The notes under the pieces were generated by a model that worked only from the letters and a program-made list of their open reading frames with translations, had not been told where the DNA came from and made no database searches. From Galeopsis tetrahit (Eukaryota; Streptophyta; Magnoliopsida; Lamiales; Lamiaceae), in the NCBI GenBank assembly GCA_963675135.1, contig OY776129.1:74121348-74185347 (forward strand): a stretch of DNA of 64,000 bases, read 5' to 3'. Below are positions 12,032 to 23,249 of this stretch, in pieces; position 1 is the stretch's first letter; each line of letters starts with the position of its first letter. Made by a program: the position numbers and the translations under genes.

Positions 12032-12279
12032 GGTAAAGTCTAGTATGCACTCAAGTGCATGTTGTGCACCTTAGTCCATGTTGCACTTTTCAGTTTTACT
12101 AATTTACATTTTTTGGTAAATAGTGTTGCACTTTTCAATTATTACTAAAAATATTATTATACAGTTTAATAATTGAAAAGTGCAACACTATTTATCAAAA
12201 AGTGTAAGTCAGTAAAACTGAAAAGTGCAACATGGACTAGGGTGCACAACATACACTCGAGTCCATAGCAGACCAACCC
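12032..12279. mobile_element. Palindromic Mutator-like MITE, 248 bp
   Basis: The two halves are near-complete inverted copies. The left end reads GGTAAAGTCTAGTATGCACT and the right end is the complement of GGGTTGGTCTGCTATGGACT. The inner arms contain GTGCACC and GTTGCACTTTTCA. Flanking 9-mers AAGTTAAAA (12023-12031) and AGGTCAAAA (12280-12288) agree at 7 of 9 positions, a decayed target duplication. It is the same element type as the split copy at 26476-36065. Confidence 0.75.
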
Positions 12280-12280
12280 A

Positions 12281-12683
12281 GGTCAAAAATATCGGTATCG
12301 GTGGAAATATCGAGACCTTAAATTTGTAGAAATATCGATCAATATCGATATCGGTAAATTTAAAAAATTGTGGAAATTTAATAAATAACTTTTAATACAT
12401 AAATTCAACAAAAAAATTTAAATACATTTACATCTATGATAAATTTATATAAAATATAGCATACAATGTTATTTCATATGATATTTTTTGAAATTTATCG
12501 ACATTTCTCGATATTTTCCGATATTTTACCGATATTAGTCTTAATATTGTTATTGTATATCGATATTTTCGATTTTTTTACAAATATCGTGGATATATCG
12601 TTTCTTACCAATATCGATATCGGTGACCGCGAAAAATAGATATATCGAGGATATATCGGAGAAATTTCCGGATATTTTTGTCC
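12281..12683. mobile_element. TIR element rich in ATATCG motifs
   Basis: The ends are inverted: GGTCAAAAATATCGG and the complement of GGACAAAAATATCCGG. The inside is dense in ATATCG and CGATAT words. No coding capacity and no clear target duplication were found. It abuts the 12032-12279 MITE, so the nesting order is uncertain. Confidence 0.55.
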
Positions 12684-12718
12684 ATGAATTTAAGTGATAC
12701 TCTTTCATACAATTAATA

Positions 12719-13014
12719 TTCTCTTCGTCCCGTGATTACTTGCATACTTTTCTTATTGGAATGCCCCACAATTACTTGCACACTCTTAATAAGAAAATAC
12801 TCCACAAAATTAATAACCTCCCAACATTATTTTATTTTCAAATTTGTCACTCCTTTTTTTCATACATTTCACTTTACACATCATCAAATCCACTTTACAC
12901 ATCATCAAATTGCCTAAAATACCCCTTTTTTATGTTACATCATCAAACACTAAATTTACTTTTTTTAAACAACGTGTCGGTTAAACTATGCAAATTATTT
13001 CGAGACGGAGGGAG
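12719..13014. mobile_element. Stowaway MITE, 296 bp
   Basis: It has the Stowaway terminus (TTCTCTTCGTCCC, a variant of CTCCCTCCGTCCC, and its complement ending CGGAGGGAG) with TA at 12717-12718 and 13015-13016. It is the same length as, and in inverted orientation to, the two copies inside the Helitron dimer (15097-15392 and 15927-16222). Open frames across it are transposon sequence, not genes. Confidence 0.85.
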
Positions 13015-13702
13015 TACATTTTACAACCTATTTTGACGTGATAAAAAAATTGGTGATTTAAATGGTTTCTATACCATATTACCATCCACCCGTAACTTGA
13101 AGCTTCTTCATAGCTTCCTGACATTAGTGCAGTGGAATAAATTTTATTTCCATAATAGTGTTTCAATTTTATTGTTATCAACGTGTGTAAAACAATACTA
13201 CTACGTTTCCATAATAGTACTGTTGTAAGAATGATATAAAATCGTGAATAGATAAGTCGTTAGTCCTGTTAATAAAAATGTTTAATTACTAGAATGAAAC
13301 AAAGTGGGGGAAAGCAACAAAAAAAAACATAAAGGAGAAGAAGATAAGGTGGCAGTTGGGTGTCTAAAATAGAAGACAAGTAAGTGAATCCAGTGAATCC
13401 GAGTCGTTTGTTTTTTTCAAAACAGTATTTCAGTTTGCAAAGATTAAGACTGATACGGGGTAAGTACTTTGTACACTGTGTGCTTCCAATAATTAATTTT
13501 GCACGTGATGTTGATGCCGAATGGCCACATGATTGGTTCGTAAAAAAAAAAAAAAAGACTAAGAAAGATGAATTTAGGTATTCTTGTTTTTGTTGGTCTC
13601 ATTATTTTTAGATGTGATGGAGATAAATAATCTGCTATGGAATCTTCGTTTTCTTACTTGGTTCAATCTAAACCCGATCTACAAAAACTAAATCAAGAAG
13701 TC
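13015..13702. other. Intergenic, nothing identified
   Basis: AT-rich sequence. The short frames present have no recognisable protein similarity. Confidence 0.4.
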
Positions 13703-14051
13703 GGTGTGTTTGGTTTGGGATTGACCAATTTGAATTTGGATTGGCCCAATCTCAATCCAATCTCTCTCAATCCATCTCAATTCAAATACAAATTCAAATA
13801 CCAATTCATCCCTATAATATACCTATACATCTATTTTTATACAATCAAATCACTCTTTTCAACCACTCATTCTCTCTCCTACTTTCTTCTCTCTCATACT
13901 TTGATGTGACATAAAAATACATTTACCCCTACTTCTCAATCCTTAACCAAACACAACTTACACACACAATTACTATTCATGGATTACCCAAATCTCAATC
14001 CAATCCACCTCAATCCAAATCCAATCCAAATCAACCTCAAACCAAACACCA
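13703..14051. mobile_element. MITE with TIR GGTGTGTTTGGTTTG
   Basis: About 350 bp with inverted ends GGTGTGTTTGGTTTGGGATTGA (first 15 bases strongest) and the complement of GGTGGTGTTTGGTTTGAGGTTGA. The inside has many CAATCCAA and TTGGATTG words. No convincing target duplication was seen, so the superfamily is left open. Confidence 0.65.
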
Positions 14052-14380
14052 CCGAAGGGTGTTAGACGCGGGAACTTCAACGATCAAATTAAAGAGGAAT
14101 TCTTTATCATATTATTTGAAGGCCTTTTTTTTATTATTATGGAGTGATGCTAATGGTCAAGAATCTAGACATCTCAAAAATGACAAAATTAAATCGTAAT
14201 ATGGTTATTTAAAATGTTTAAAATAGAAATAAAAATTCATTTAAATTAAATTGACACAACATTTTAGATGTTCAAGAATAACCATATTAACGGTTTATTA
14301 TGTAAAGAGTTCTTACCCTACCTAGTGAAAATGACTACCCTACCTAGTGAAAATGACTAAGTGAGACATTTATACTGTAT

Positions 14381-14533
14381 GGACATGTTTGATAGCAAAG
14401 ATGGATTATTTAAGATTAGAATGATAACTAAACTTTATAAATTTTAAAGCAAACTACTCTTAATCTAAGTTATCAAACAACCAATAAAAATGATATATAG
14501 TTAATTTATATTTAATCTAAGCTATCAAACATG
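14381..14533. mobile_element. MITE related to 215-373
   Basis: It has inverted ends ACATGTTTGATAGC and GCTATCAAACATGT. The inner text (TTATCAAACAACCAATAAAAATGATATATAG, shown here as two adjoining blocks TTATCAAACAACC and AATAAAAATGATATATAG) is also found inverted at 215-373. It therefore belongs to the same family in the opposite orientation. Confidence 0.7.
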
Positions 14534-14620
14534 TAATATATGTTTAAGATGGTATAAGAGTTTCTTTCAAAAAAAAAAAAAGTACAAGGGGTCATTATAA
14601 ATGTAATTCGGGCATTTTAA

Positions 14621-14797
14621 GGTTATGTTTGGATGAATGGATTTAGGTATAAATTTTAAATTCATAATCTAAATTCACTCTACTTGTTTGAATTTTAAAA
14701 TTGTAAAGATTTAATCATGTCACTTGAAATTAATCTATTTTTAAATCCTTTCATTTTAAATACCTACTCAAATTAAATCACCCATCCAAACACAATC
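14621..14797. mobile_element. Tourist-like MITE with TAA target duplication
   Basis: A 177-bp element with ends GGTTATGTTTGGATG and the complement of GATTGTGTTTGGATG, flanked by TAA at 14618-14620 and 14798-14800. Its inner words resemble the MITE at 393-616, so it is the same family. Confidence 0.8.
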
Positions 14798-14817
14798 TAA
14801 ATGTTGGGCCTCCAATA

Positions 14818-14819
<2 letters not shown>

Positions 14820-14850
<31 letters not shown>
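14820..14850. repeat. AT dinucleotide microsatellite
   Basis: An uninterrupted TA repeat of about 30 bp, followed by a short T run. Confidence 0.9.
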
Positions 14851-14852
<2 letters not shown>

Positions 14853-15096
14853 TTGGGTCTTGAGCTACTTATAATTATTTATTTACTAGATGACTTCTCG
14901 CATATTACGCGGTATATTGATAAAAGTTACGGAGTAATATTCAAAACAGTATAACTCATATTTTAAAATATACACTTATAAAATTTCATAGGTAAATTTA
15001 CTTCATAATTTACAATTTTATTATATAATTTTTTATTTTGAATAATTTTTTATGTATAATTAGTATGATAAAATTTATTTTGTCAATTAATTTATA

Positions 15097-15392
15097 CTCC
15101 CTCCGTCCCAGGATTACTTGCACGGTTTGACCGACACGTTGTTTAAGAAAAGTGAATTTAGTGGTTGGTGATGTAAGATAAATGAGGGGTATTTTAGGTA
15201 ATTTGGTGAGGTGTAAAGTGAATATGATGAGGTGTAAAGTAAAATGTATTTAAAAATGTGGTGGCAATTTTGAAAATAAAATGATGTTGGGAGGGTATTA
15301 ATTTTGTGGGGTATTTCCATATTAAGAGTGTGCAAGTAATTTTGGGACGTCCAAATAAGGAAAGTGTGCAAGTAATCACGGGACGGAGGGAG
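15097..15392. mobile_element. Stowaway MITE inside Helitron unit 1
   Basis: A 296-bp element with perfect termini CTCCCTCCGTCCC and GGGACGGAGGGAG and TA duplications (15095-15096 and 15393-15394). Open frames of 70-104 codons on the minus strand lie wholly within it and are not genes. Confidence 0.92.
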
Positions 15393-15926
15393 TAATATAT
15401 ATTCAATTATTGATAAAATTATATACAAATGAATTTATCTTATTAATTAATTAAATTGATATATTCTATAAAATGTATAGATATATTTTTAGACAAAAGA
15501 ACATAAAAGAGAACTTAATCAAAATAAGATATTAATTGATTTTAATTTTAATTTAGGTAAGACTTTCCATTTTAATATCAATGACATATGTATTAACTAA
15601 TGGTTTAATTACACATTAAATTTTAAAAAAATTAATTTAATCTCCATGCGACACATCATCACATTTAACCATATGATGACACGTGGCAATATTAAACTCC
15701 ATATTAGTATATAGGGGTGATGACTTCTCGCATATTACGCGGTATATTGATAAAAGTTACGGAGTAATATTCAAAATAGTATAACTCATATTTTAAAATA
15801 TACACTTATAAAATTTCATAGGTAAATTTACTTCATAATTTAAAATTTTATTATATAATTTTTTATTTTGAATAATTTTTTATGTATAATTAGTATGATA
15901 AAATTTATTTTATCAATTAATTTATA

Positions 15927-16222
15927 CTCCCTCCGTCCCAGGATTACTTGCACGGTTTGACCGGCACGTTATTTAAGAAAAGTGAATTTAGTGGTTGGTG
16001 ATGTAAGATAAATGAGGGGTATTTTAGGTAATTTGGTGAGGTGTAAAGTGAATATGATGAGGTGTAAAGTAAAATGTATTTAAAAAGGTGGTGGCAATTT
16101 TGAAAATAAAATGATGTTGGGAGGGTATTAATTTTGTGGGATATTTCCATATTAAGAGTGTGCAAGTAATTTTGGGACGTCCAAATAAGAAAAGTGTGCA
16201 AGTAATCACGGGACGGAGGGAG
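15927..16222. mobile_element. Stowaway MITE inside Helitron unit 2
   Basis: A 296-bp copy of the element at 15097-15392, differing by only a few bases, with the same termini and TA duplications at the equivalent position of the second unit. It was therefore copied along with the host unit rather than inserted separately. Confidence 0.92.
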
Positions 16223-16549
16223 TAATATATATTCAATTACTGATAAAATTATATACAAATGAATTTATCTTATTAATTAATTAAATTGATATATTCTATA
16301 AAATGTATAGATATATTTTTAGACAAAAGAACATAAAAGAGAACTTAAATATTAATTGATTTTAATTTTAATTTAGGTAAGACTTTTCATTTTAATATCA
16401 ATGACATATGTATTAACTAATGGTTTAATTACACATTAAATTTAAAAAAAAATTAATTTAATCTTCATGCGACACATCATCACATTTAAGCATTTAAACA
16501 TATGATGACACGTGGCAATATTAAACTCCATATTAGTATATAGGGGTGA

Positions 16550-17876
16550 TTAGAAGTTTGAATTGAGTTGTTAACTAAGCTATGTAATTGGGCCGCGCTC
16601 TACTCTGGAGTATGACAACGTTTAATCACTCCTACTTTGTTGTGGGTTGAGTTGGTCTTAATGAATATATTTTGGGCCAGGCTATATACCCCTCCAGCTT
16701 GTTAAGTCTACTCCCCCCACTCCTTTATTAATTTAATAAATATATAAAATATTCAAACTATCTTTTTAATAAATTTGGTCTACAAAATACACTCCCCTAT
16801 TTTAAATCCTAATCCTAATTACATTTTAGCAGTCGTCGCCTTCGGCACCCCATCTCCGGCAGCCACCTCCGACGTCACCCACCACTCAAATTCCACTCAA
16901 ACATAACCAAAAAAATATTTTATCAACAAACCAACATAAATTCTTTGCATTCAAAAATATTTTGCCCACAAATCAACAAAAATTCCACCCAAAATATTTT
17001 GCACCCAAATTCCAAAAAACAATCCGACCAACAGAAATAAAAAAAAAAAACATTTTGACAAATCAGTGTCGATAGTATAAATTACTGTCGACAATAATAC
17101 ATACTATCGACACATGATTATCATTATTTAACATTTTGTAGACCCCAAAAGTACAAATGGGCCTAACAATTTTTTTTTTTTATAAATCAAATTCTTTGGC
17201 AATATTATTAAATTAGTTTGAATATCTTATGTGATTCACAATGAATCGTAGATTTATTTAATATACACACAATTAAATTTTTTTTTTTTTTACATATTGA
17301 GTAATAAAAGTTTTAAACATAATTAAACATCTATTTTAAATCTAATTAACCACATATCATTAATTAGTTAATCTACCATCTGGACATAAATTAGATTTGT
17401 GTATTCTTATATACAGTATTTTTTTTCTATATTAAAATGCAAGACGATAAAATTGATTGAGTTAAAAATGTATAAATAGGTTTATTAGTGTTATAGTGTT
17501 AATTTTTCAAAATGAAATTCCCAAATTCCAAACCCCATTCATTCTGAAATCCGTAGATCGATCACCACCTGTGACTAGTTGGATTTTCAAATTATTCAAT
17601 TCATTTATCACAACAAAGAAAGTCTCATACATAAAATGTGATATTTTTGTAAATTTTTAGGAGTATAATGAAAGTAGTAGTAGGGAGTATTCAAGCTAAT
17701 TACACAATCCCCTACTGAAAAGTGAAAACATATACACACAACAAATAATTCAATTACAATTACAGTGAATGAATACAACATACCATTATCAAAGCTACTA
17801 TGGCCATAAACACTAGAAATAACAATGAAACCTTTCCTTTTCTAGAAGTGGAGCTTACCCACAATCAATATCAGCA
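16550..17876. other. Intergenic and 3' flank of the SQD2-like gene
   Basis: No gene was recognised. A short imperfect hairpin occurs at about 17066-17117, with arms GTGTCGATAGTA and TACTATCGACAC. The last 150-200 bases before 17877 are probably the 3' untranslated region of the minus-strand gene. Confidence 0.4.
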
Positions 17877-20734
17877 TTACACTTCAGACGAGGCCGGTAA
17901 GAAACAGCCGAATAACCACCTAAACGGTTGCAAGAATTCCAGCCTCTTGTTTCTCCAGAACCAAATAGCATCACTATACTGCTCGTTTCGTATTACACGT
18001 GTGGCTGCCCTCCAATCGTACTTCTCCATTTCTATGCGTGCTGCTTTGCCTATACTTTCTCTGAGCTCACAATCATGCAGAAGGGGGCTGAGTTTACTCA
18101 AGCAATCATCGAGATCTCCAGGATTGAATAGATAGCCGGTTTTCCCTTGCTGATCGTCTGGAATGATGTCTGGGATACCACCTGCACGAGCAGCGACCAC
18201 AGGAAGTCCAGACGACATAGCCTCCAGGACAACAAGTCCAAGAGTCTCGGATTCTGAAGGCATTATGAAAACATCTCCACTTGCATATGCTTCAGAAAGC
18301 TCTTCTCCTTGAAGCATACCTGTAAATACAGCAGGCAACCCACAGAACAACTGCTCCAATTCCTCCCTACCAAAACAAACAATGAGCTTGAGTTATAATT
18401 ATTTTTATGCAAGTAATCGAGTTGAGCTTGAGTTTCCCACGAGTCAAACTCAAGTCCAAAAGAATTGAGCTCGATCAAGTTTGAGTAGTGTTCTGAGCTT
18501 TGAGTTCAAGCTTGACTCAACTCGGATCATTTACACCTTTAGATGCAACCTAAAAGATCCGATTGCAGAAGGCCATAGATAGGTACTATTTACTACTATT
18601 ACTACTGATAACAAGAACTAAATAACTATTTTGATGCTAAGATTTTACAAAATTGAATGCAAATACAATGCAATTCAACCTTACCTGTATGGTCCATCCC
18701 CAATGAAAGCTATTCGAGCCTCTGGAAGCTTATCCATGACACTGTTTCAGCCATGCCATTTCAAGTGGTCAATCGCCAAGTAACGTCACACTCAATACAA
18801 TGTCTTAAAAGAATTGAAATGATAGAGCAATACCTTTTGAGAAATTCCAAACTCTTCTCAACTCCAATCCTTCCTACATGAACTATCAACGGTCTATCGG
18901 GTTCCCCGTTGCTAATATAAGAAGAAATTTCTGAGCAAAAATTGGAGTCTCGTTAAAATGTAGTTGAAGCAATTACTAGTCTTACCTTAATCTTAATCTC
19001 ATTTCATGAGAACGAAAGCGTGGATGAAAGCTATCAGAATCGACACCCTTGTTCCAGAGGCGTATCCTGTTAGCTGCAAGGAAAGAGGTTAATTAAGGAC
19101 TCATCACACATCACTGCTATGTATTAAGACAAAAAGTAGACATAATTAAGGATTTAAGATCCCACCTTCAGTTACATTAGCTGCTTCTAAATCCTTAGCG
19201 ATTGCAGCAGAAGGAACCAGAGTAAGGTCGGCAGCTCCGTGCAGAAATTCTGGTGAAAGGTTATTCGATTAGTTTAAGTACTCACAAAATCTGTGTAACA
19301 GGAAAGAAACCTTGCTTACTTATAACTCCCCACATTGGTTTCACAAGCCAACTATATGTATATCTAGGTATGTATCTGTAAAGTACAAATGCAATAATGA
19401 TTAAACCAGTACCATTTGATGAATGAATATAGATTGAGAAAAAGAATATCAAGAGAGGAAGAACATACACAGGAACGTGGGTGTGATACGACATTACTAT
19501 AGGTACAGATATTAATTTTGCTATTGCAAGAGCGCCAAACACCTACAAAACAGCAGCAACAAAACCAAATATTTCCTTGTGCTGAGTGTGTATATATTAC
19601 AGTGAAGTCTAAAAAGATGAATCAGATGGACGTCAAAGGTTACCATAACACCAGGGGACGATGCGTGTATAATATCCGGCTTGAATTGCGCGACTGCTGA
19701 GATTATTCTTGGGCTGAGCGCGAGTGAGAGTGGTACCTTTTGGTAGCACGGACAAGGGAAGCTGCAAAGCCAATATGTCATCACAATTCACAACAACATA
19801 GTATAGATTAGAGACGAGTTATTAAACAGCACTCACCTATGTGAGCCGATTATTTGAGCTCCATGAAACTCCTGTGGCACTCCTTCATGTGTTGTCACAA
19901 CCATGACCTTATCAAATAATTGAAAATGCTAGTTCAGAGTTGGTCTTATGTAAAACACCAGTTTTACTACAACTGGTTCGCAACTATCACTTTATAGTTG
20001 TACAATTGTTTAAAAATACACACAAAATACAAAACAATTGCACGGTATACAAGACTTTGCGTAAGAAGAAGCATTTACAAGAAAGAATCATACCTCGTCC
20101 CCCATTTCGCGCAGATATTTAATAAAGTTCTGGAATCTGTTTTTGTATCCAGAGATATAACTGCATATATACAACATCATCACCAAAAAACGACATTTCA
20201 GGATGATAATAATGCATAAACACGCAAGACATCCAACAAGAGGAGCCCGGATTAAAATAATAGTATACAAAGTAATCATTCAACAAATGAAACAGATAAA
20301 TGCTGGCAAATACTATTAACACGCTGTTAGTGACTTAAGAAATACGAATAGAAAGTCAAATCTAGACTAAAAATGGAACAGAAAATAATAAGGGATTCTA
20401 GCTCAAGTGAAAATGGATGTCATTATAACTATGGATCACATTAATAATCAAAATTAGCTAATGGTCTACAAATCATGCATTTTGAATCAAATTACTCCAT
20501 CATTAAAGCTAAAATTGCATTCATCATATCATAATATCATACTACATGTAATACAATCTAACAAAATCCACAAAGATGATAATTTTTTATCATCAAGAAG
20601 TGATAAAGTAGGGAAAATGAAAAGACTCACGCAAATGGAGATGGCTCAACAAAGAGAGCAATGCGCCTAGGCTTAGAATTCATCTCAATCAAAGGGGGAG
20701 ACTTTTCATCTTTCATGTACTCTATAATACTCAT
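17877..20734 (-). CDS. SQD2-like: SQD2-like sulfoquinovosyltransferase
   Basis: The family moves sulfoquinovose from UDP-sulfoquinovose to diacylglycerol, making the thylakoid sulfolipid SQDG. Eleven exons, all with GT/AG borders: 20631-20734, 20094-20160, 19837-19907, 19644-19761, 19469-19542, 19320-19375, 19166-19249, 18986-19073, 18834-18911, 18685-18741 and 17877-18366. They total 1,287 nt, or 428 residues. Family blocks run in order: PRRIALFVEPSPFAYISGYKN; HASSPGVM; SYHTHVPVY; WNKGVDSDSFHPRFRS; HVGRIGVEKSLEFL; and GDVFIMPSESETLGLVVLE, which contains the GT4 EX7E pair E306/E314. Arabidopsis SQD2 is about 510 residues. The missing part is the N-terminal plastid transit region: the protein starts only about 20 residues before the conserved core, and an in-frame stop lies just upstream. 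Either an upstream exon was missed or this is a paralogue without that targeting signal. Confidence 0.93.
18384..18545. repeat. GAGCTTGAGTTT-rich repeat in an SQD2 intron
   Basis: Within the intron between the last two exons of the SQD2-like gene, words such as GAGCTTGAGTT, CTCAAGTCCAA and GAGCTCGATCAAG recur on both strands. This looks like an old transposon fragment of a repeat type common in plant introns. It does not touch the splice borders. Confidence 0.5.
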
Positions 20735-21552
20735 ATTGCCTCCACAGGATCTAACTTTCTTTATTCCTTATACACTTCTTACACTTTAAAGATTCAATCT
20801 TTGCACAGATTAATTTGACATAAGGGAAGCCTTGTTCTGCAGAAAAGCAAGAAAAAATGGAGGTGAATTAATAAAGGTGGAGGAGAGAGAGAGAGGAGAA
20901 TTTATAGAGAGAAGGGGCGCACATGATGATTTTGTTAATTAATTGATTAATAATTACTACAACTGTGAAGTTTAAGATTTAATTTAATTTAATTTAATTA
21001 ATACAAGTGGTGTGAGAGAAGAGAAACAAAGGGCCCATGGGAGAGAACTTTCCAATTGGATATTCTTTTTCCAGGGGTGAAATGAGGAATAATTTGAGGA
21101 TGAAGTAGCATATGCTTAATGCAAGTGCAATATTCATATTTTGCAATTTTCAGGGGGCCTTTTGTTATTACTCCATCAAAGATCATGAATGGATCATATG
21201 CACCATTTTTTATTCATGTCTCAATTTCTTTTTAATATATATTATAGCACATGATTTGCCAAGTTCTTCAATAAATTAAGACCAATGTCAAAAAAAATAA
21301 AAAAAAAATGGAGTAGATTAGAAATCAACTTTCCTAATAATATTTGGGTTCATTATCACATGAATTGCGTTGACTATTATTTTTGTCATTCAAGAAACCA
21401 TCATAGTTTTGGACACAATTTGCGTGTACGTATACAAACAATTGAAGATATTATTTTTCCTAATAATTTGAAGATATTCTATAACAAGGGAATATCCTCT
21501 ACTCTCTATCAAAGTTGCAACTCATAAAAAAACCAATGGCATATGGATAGTG
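20735..21552. other. Intergenic between SQD2-like and F-box genes
   Basis: The part next to 20735 is probably the 5' leader of the SQD2-like gene. Its minus strand holds CTCTCTCTCTCTCCTCCACC (20880-20899 area), the acceptor-like TTTTCTTGCTTTTCTGCAG (20831-20850 area), and a tiny upstream frame ATG-TCA-AAT-TAA before the main ATG. No exon coding for a transit peptide was recognised. Confidence 0.5.
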
Positions 21553-23249
21553 TTAAATAATAAGTAACTGAATATGGTGAGGCACTTGTGGCTCAAGAAG
21601 ACTCCTCAAATAATTCCGTGCTTCTTGTTCCAAAACACAATCACCCCCAGGTCGTGGTGGCAATTGTGATGGTAGAAAACGGGGATCAATGATGATTTTC
21701 TGAAGCCCCACACAATTCTCCCAAACGTTTCTCACGAGTTCCATTTCAGTACCCGACCTCCCACAATAACCTGAGAGTTTAAACACTTTAAGATGCTCGT
21801 GTGGAAAATCCATAATCGCATCTCCTCCTCGTCTGCTCCACCATAAAATTGTATCCATCATCTGCAGCATACCAAAAACAAACATGAATTAAGACAAACA
21901 ACTATTAGTATTACTAAGACTAAGACAGACAAACTGCTAACCTTCACTTCAAATTCTTCTAGCTGGGGAGATGCCTTGAGAAAGCATGTTAATGCCATAA
22001 TACTTTCATCATACATTGCTGAATATTCTATTTTCAACTTCTTTAATTTGGGCATTTCAGGTAACTCTAACACCTCAAGTTTCTGCACAATCCATCATAT
22101 AGAATTAATCCAACATCCTACCAATCAATCAAACTTAAAACAAAACAAACTCTGATATATATATCTAACCATATAGCAGGATAAATCCACGGTAAGGATT
22201 TCCAACTGGGGAATGCAGCAATGGAGTACATCAGCTAACTTGTTGAACACATAAATATCATTATAGCCGCACACAAGATTAAACTCAACAAGCATCGGAA
22301 CGTTCTCAAGCAAGAGTCGCGATAAAGTCTTTACTTTAAGACAAGTCAGATTTGGAGCTGAAATTTTAATAGCGAAACCACGAGGGTAGCAGTCGAAGAT
22401 CTCAAGGTGTTTTAACGCGAGCGATGAGCCACAAACTTCAACATTAGTCATTTTAGACGACTCTTGTACAACTAATTGTTCAAGAAGCGGGCAGTTACGT
22501 AGAAAAAACTCAATATCTTCACCACTCACATTAACACCTCTAAAACACAAAGCTTTGAGAGGCTTAAAAAGTGAAGGTACCAATAACTCTGCAGGAAAGT
22601 TATACTTATTACTATTTGAATTTGATTTATCATCATCACCACCACCATATTCTAGTTCTAGAAGGCTCAACTCCAACCTCTGAACTCGTCTTGCGAAAGC
22701 AAATTGAAGCCACGTAGTGATTGCTTCAGAGGATGAATTGTCTAAATCAAAACGGATACGGAACTCATCCAATGTGGGAGCTTTGTGTGATCGGAGAACC
22801 GAGTTCACCCAATTTATATAGTTGCACCTATCCTCATTGAGTGAATTGGGGTGTTTTACAAACTTGTAGGATGCATCATCAAAGTGGAGACGCAGTGAAT
22901 GTCTCCACAAGTTGGTCCATCGAGTGGAAAGAAGACTAGTACGTGCAGCTTCCCTCAAAGGTAGCAAAGACAAGATATCAATCAGAGTATCATCAGGCAT
23001 TTCACTTAACACATCATCACCGCACTGTAATAATCAAAATGAATAAACATTAACTAAAATTATGCACGTTTTTTCTTATAAATTCTCCCCTTCACTCTGC
23101 AGCTTTAATTTGATAACTAGGGTGTATGTATGCCTTAAAAACAACATGTACATTAGTTTCTCAAGAAAAGTAAAAAACAGAACCTTTTTTCCGACAATCA
23201 CCTTTTCGGGCTGAAACTCGGGACTAGAATTCACACTCTTCGCATCCAT
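21553..23249 (-). CDS. F-box/LRR protein with FBD-like C terminus
   Basis: Probably the substrate-binding subunit of an SCF (SKP1-cullin-F-box) ubiquitin ligase. Four exons: 23184-23249, 22170-23024, 21942-22082 and 21553-21861, all in phase 0, giving 456 residues. The F-box is at about residues 26-70 (LSEMPDDTLIDILSLLPLRE, then TSLLSTRWTNLWRH). Leucine-rich blocks follow (LFKPLKALCFRGVNVSGED, NCPLLEQLVVQESSKM, LKHLEIFDCYPRG). The C-terminal piece with GTEMELVRNVWENCVGLQKI resembles the FBD motif. Many plant F-box/FBD genes share this exon pattern. The first 22 residues are on their own exon; the upstream ATG is chosen because it splices in frame at GT/AG. The target protein is unknown. Confidence 0.92.

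Larger units (their letters stand above)
14886..16549 (-). mobile_element. Head-to-tail dimer of a Helitron-like element
   Basis: Two nearly identical units of about 830 bp in direct order (14886-15720 and 15721-16549). On the minus strand the outer ends fit a Helitron: the 5' end is TCACCCCTATATAC at 16549, and the 3' end is CTAG at 14886. Before the 3' end there is a short hairpin (CGCGTA/TATGCG with one G-T pair, 14899-14911). The flanking host bases are A (14885) and T (16550), with no target duplication, as expected for insertion between A and T. At the inner junction the CTAG end and the TC start are fused through a shared TC. Each unit holds a Stowaway MITE at the same place. There is no coding capacity, so it is non-autonomous. 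Confidence 0.7.

Noticed and set aside
15114..16258. Pairs of 70-104 codon frames repeated at 15.1 and 15.9 kb, looking like a duplicated gene
   Set aside because: They lie within Stowaway MITEs copied as part of the Helitron-like dimer; the same frame appears in the MITE at 12.7 kb.
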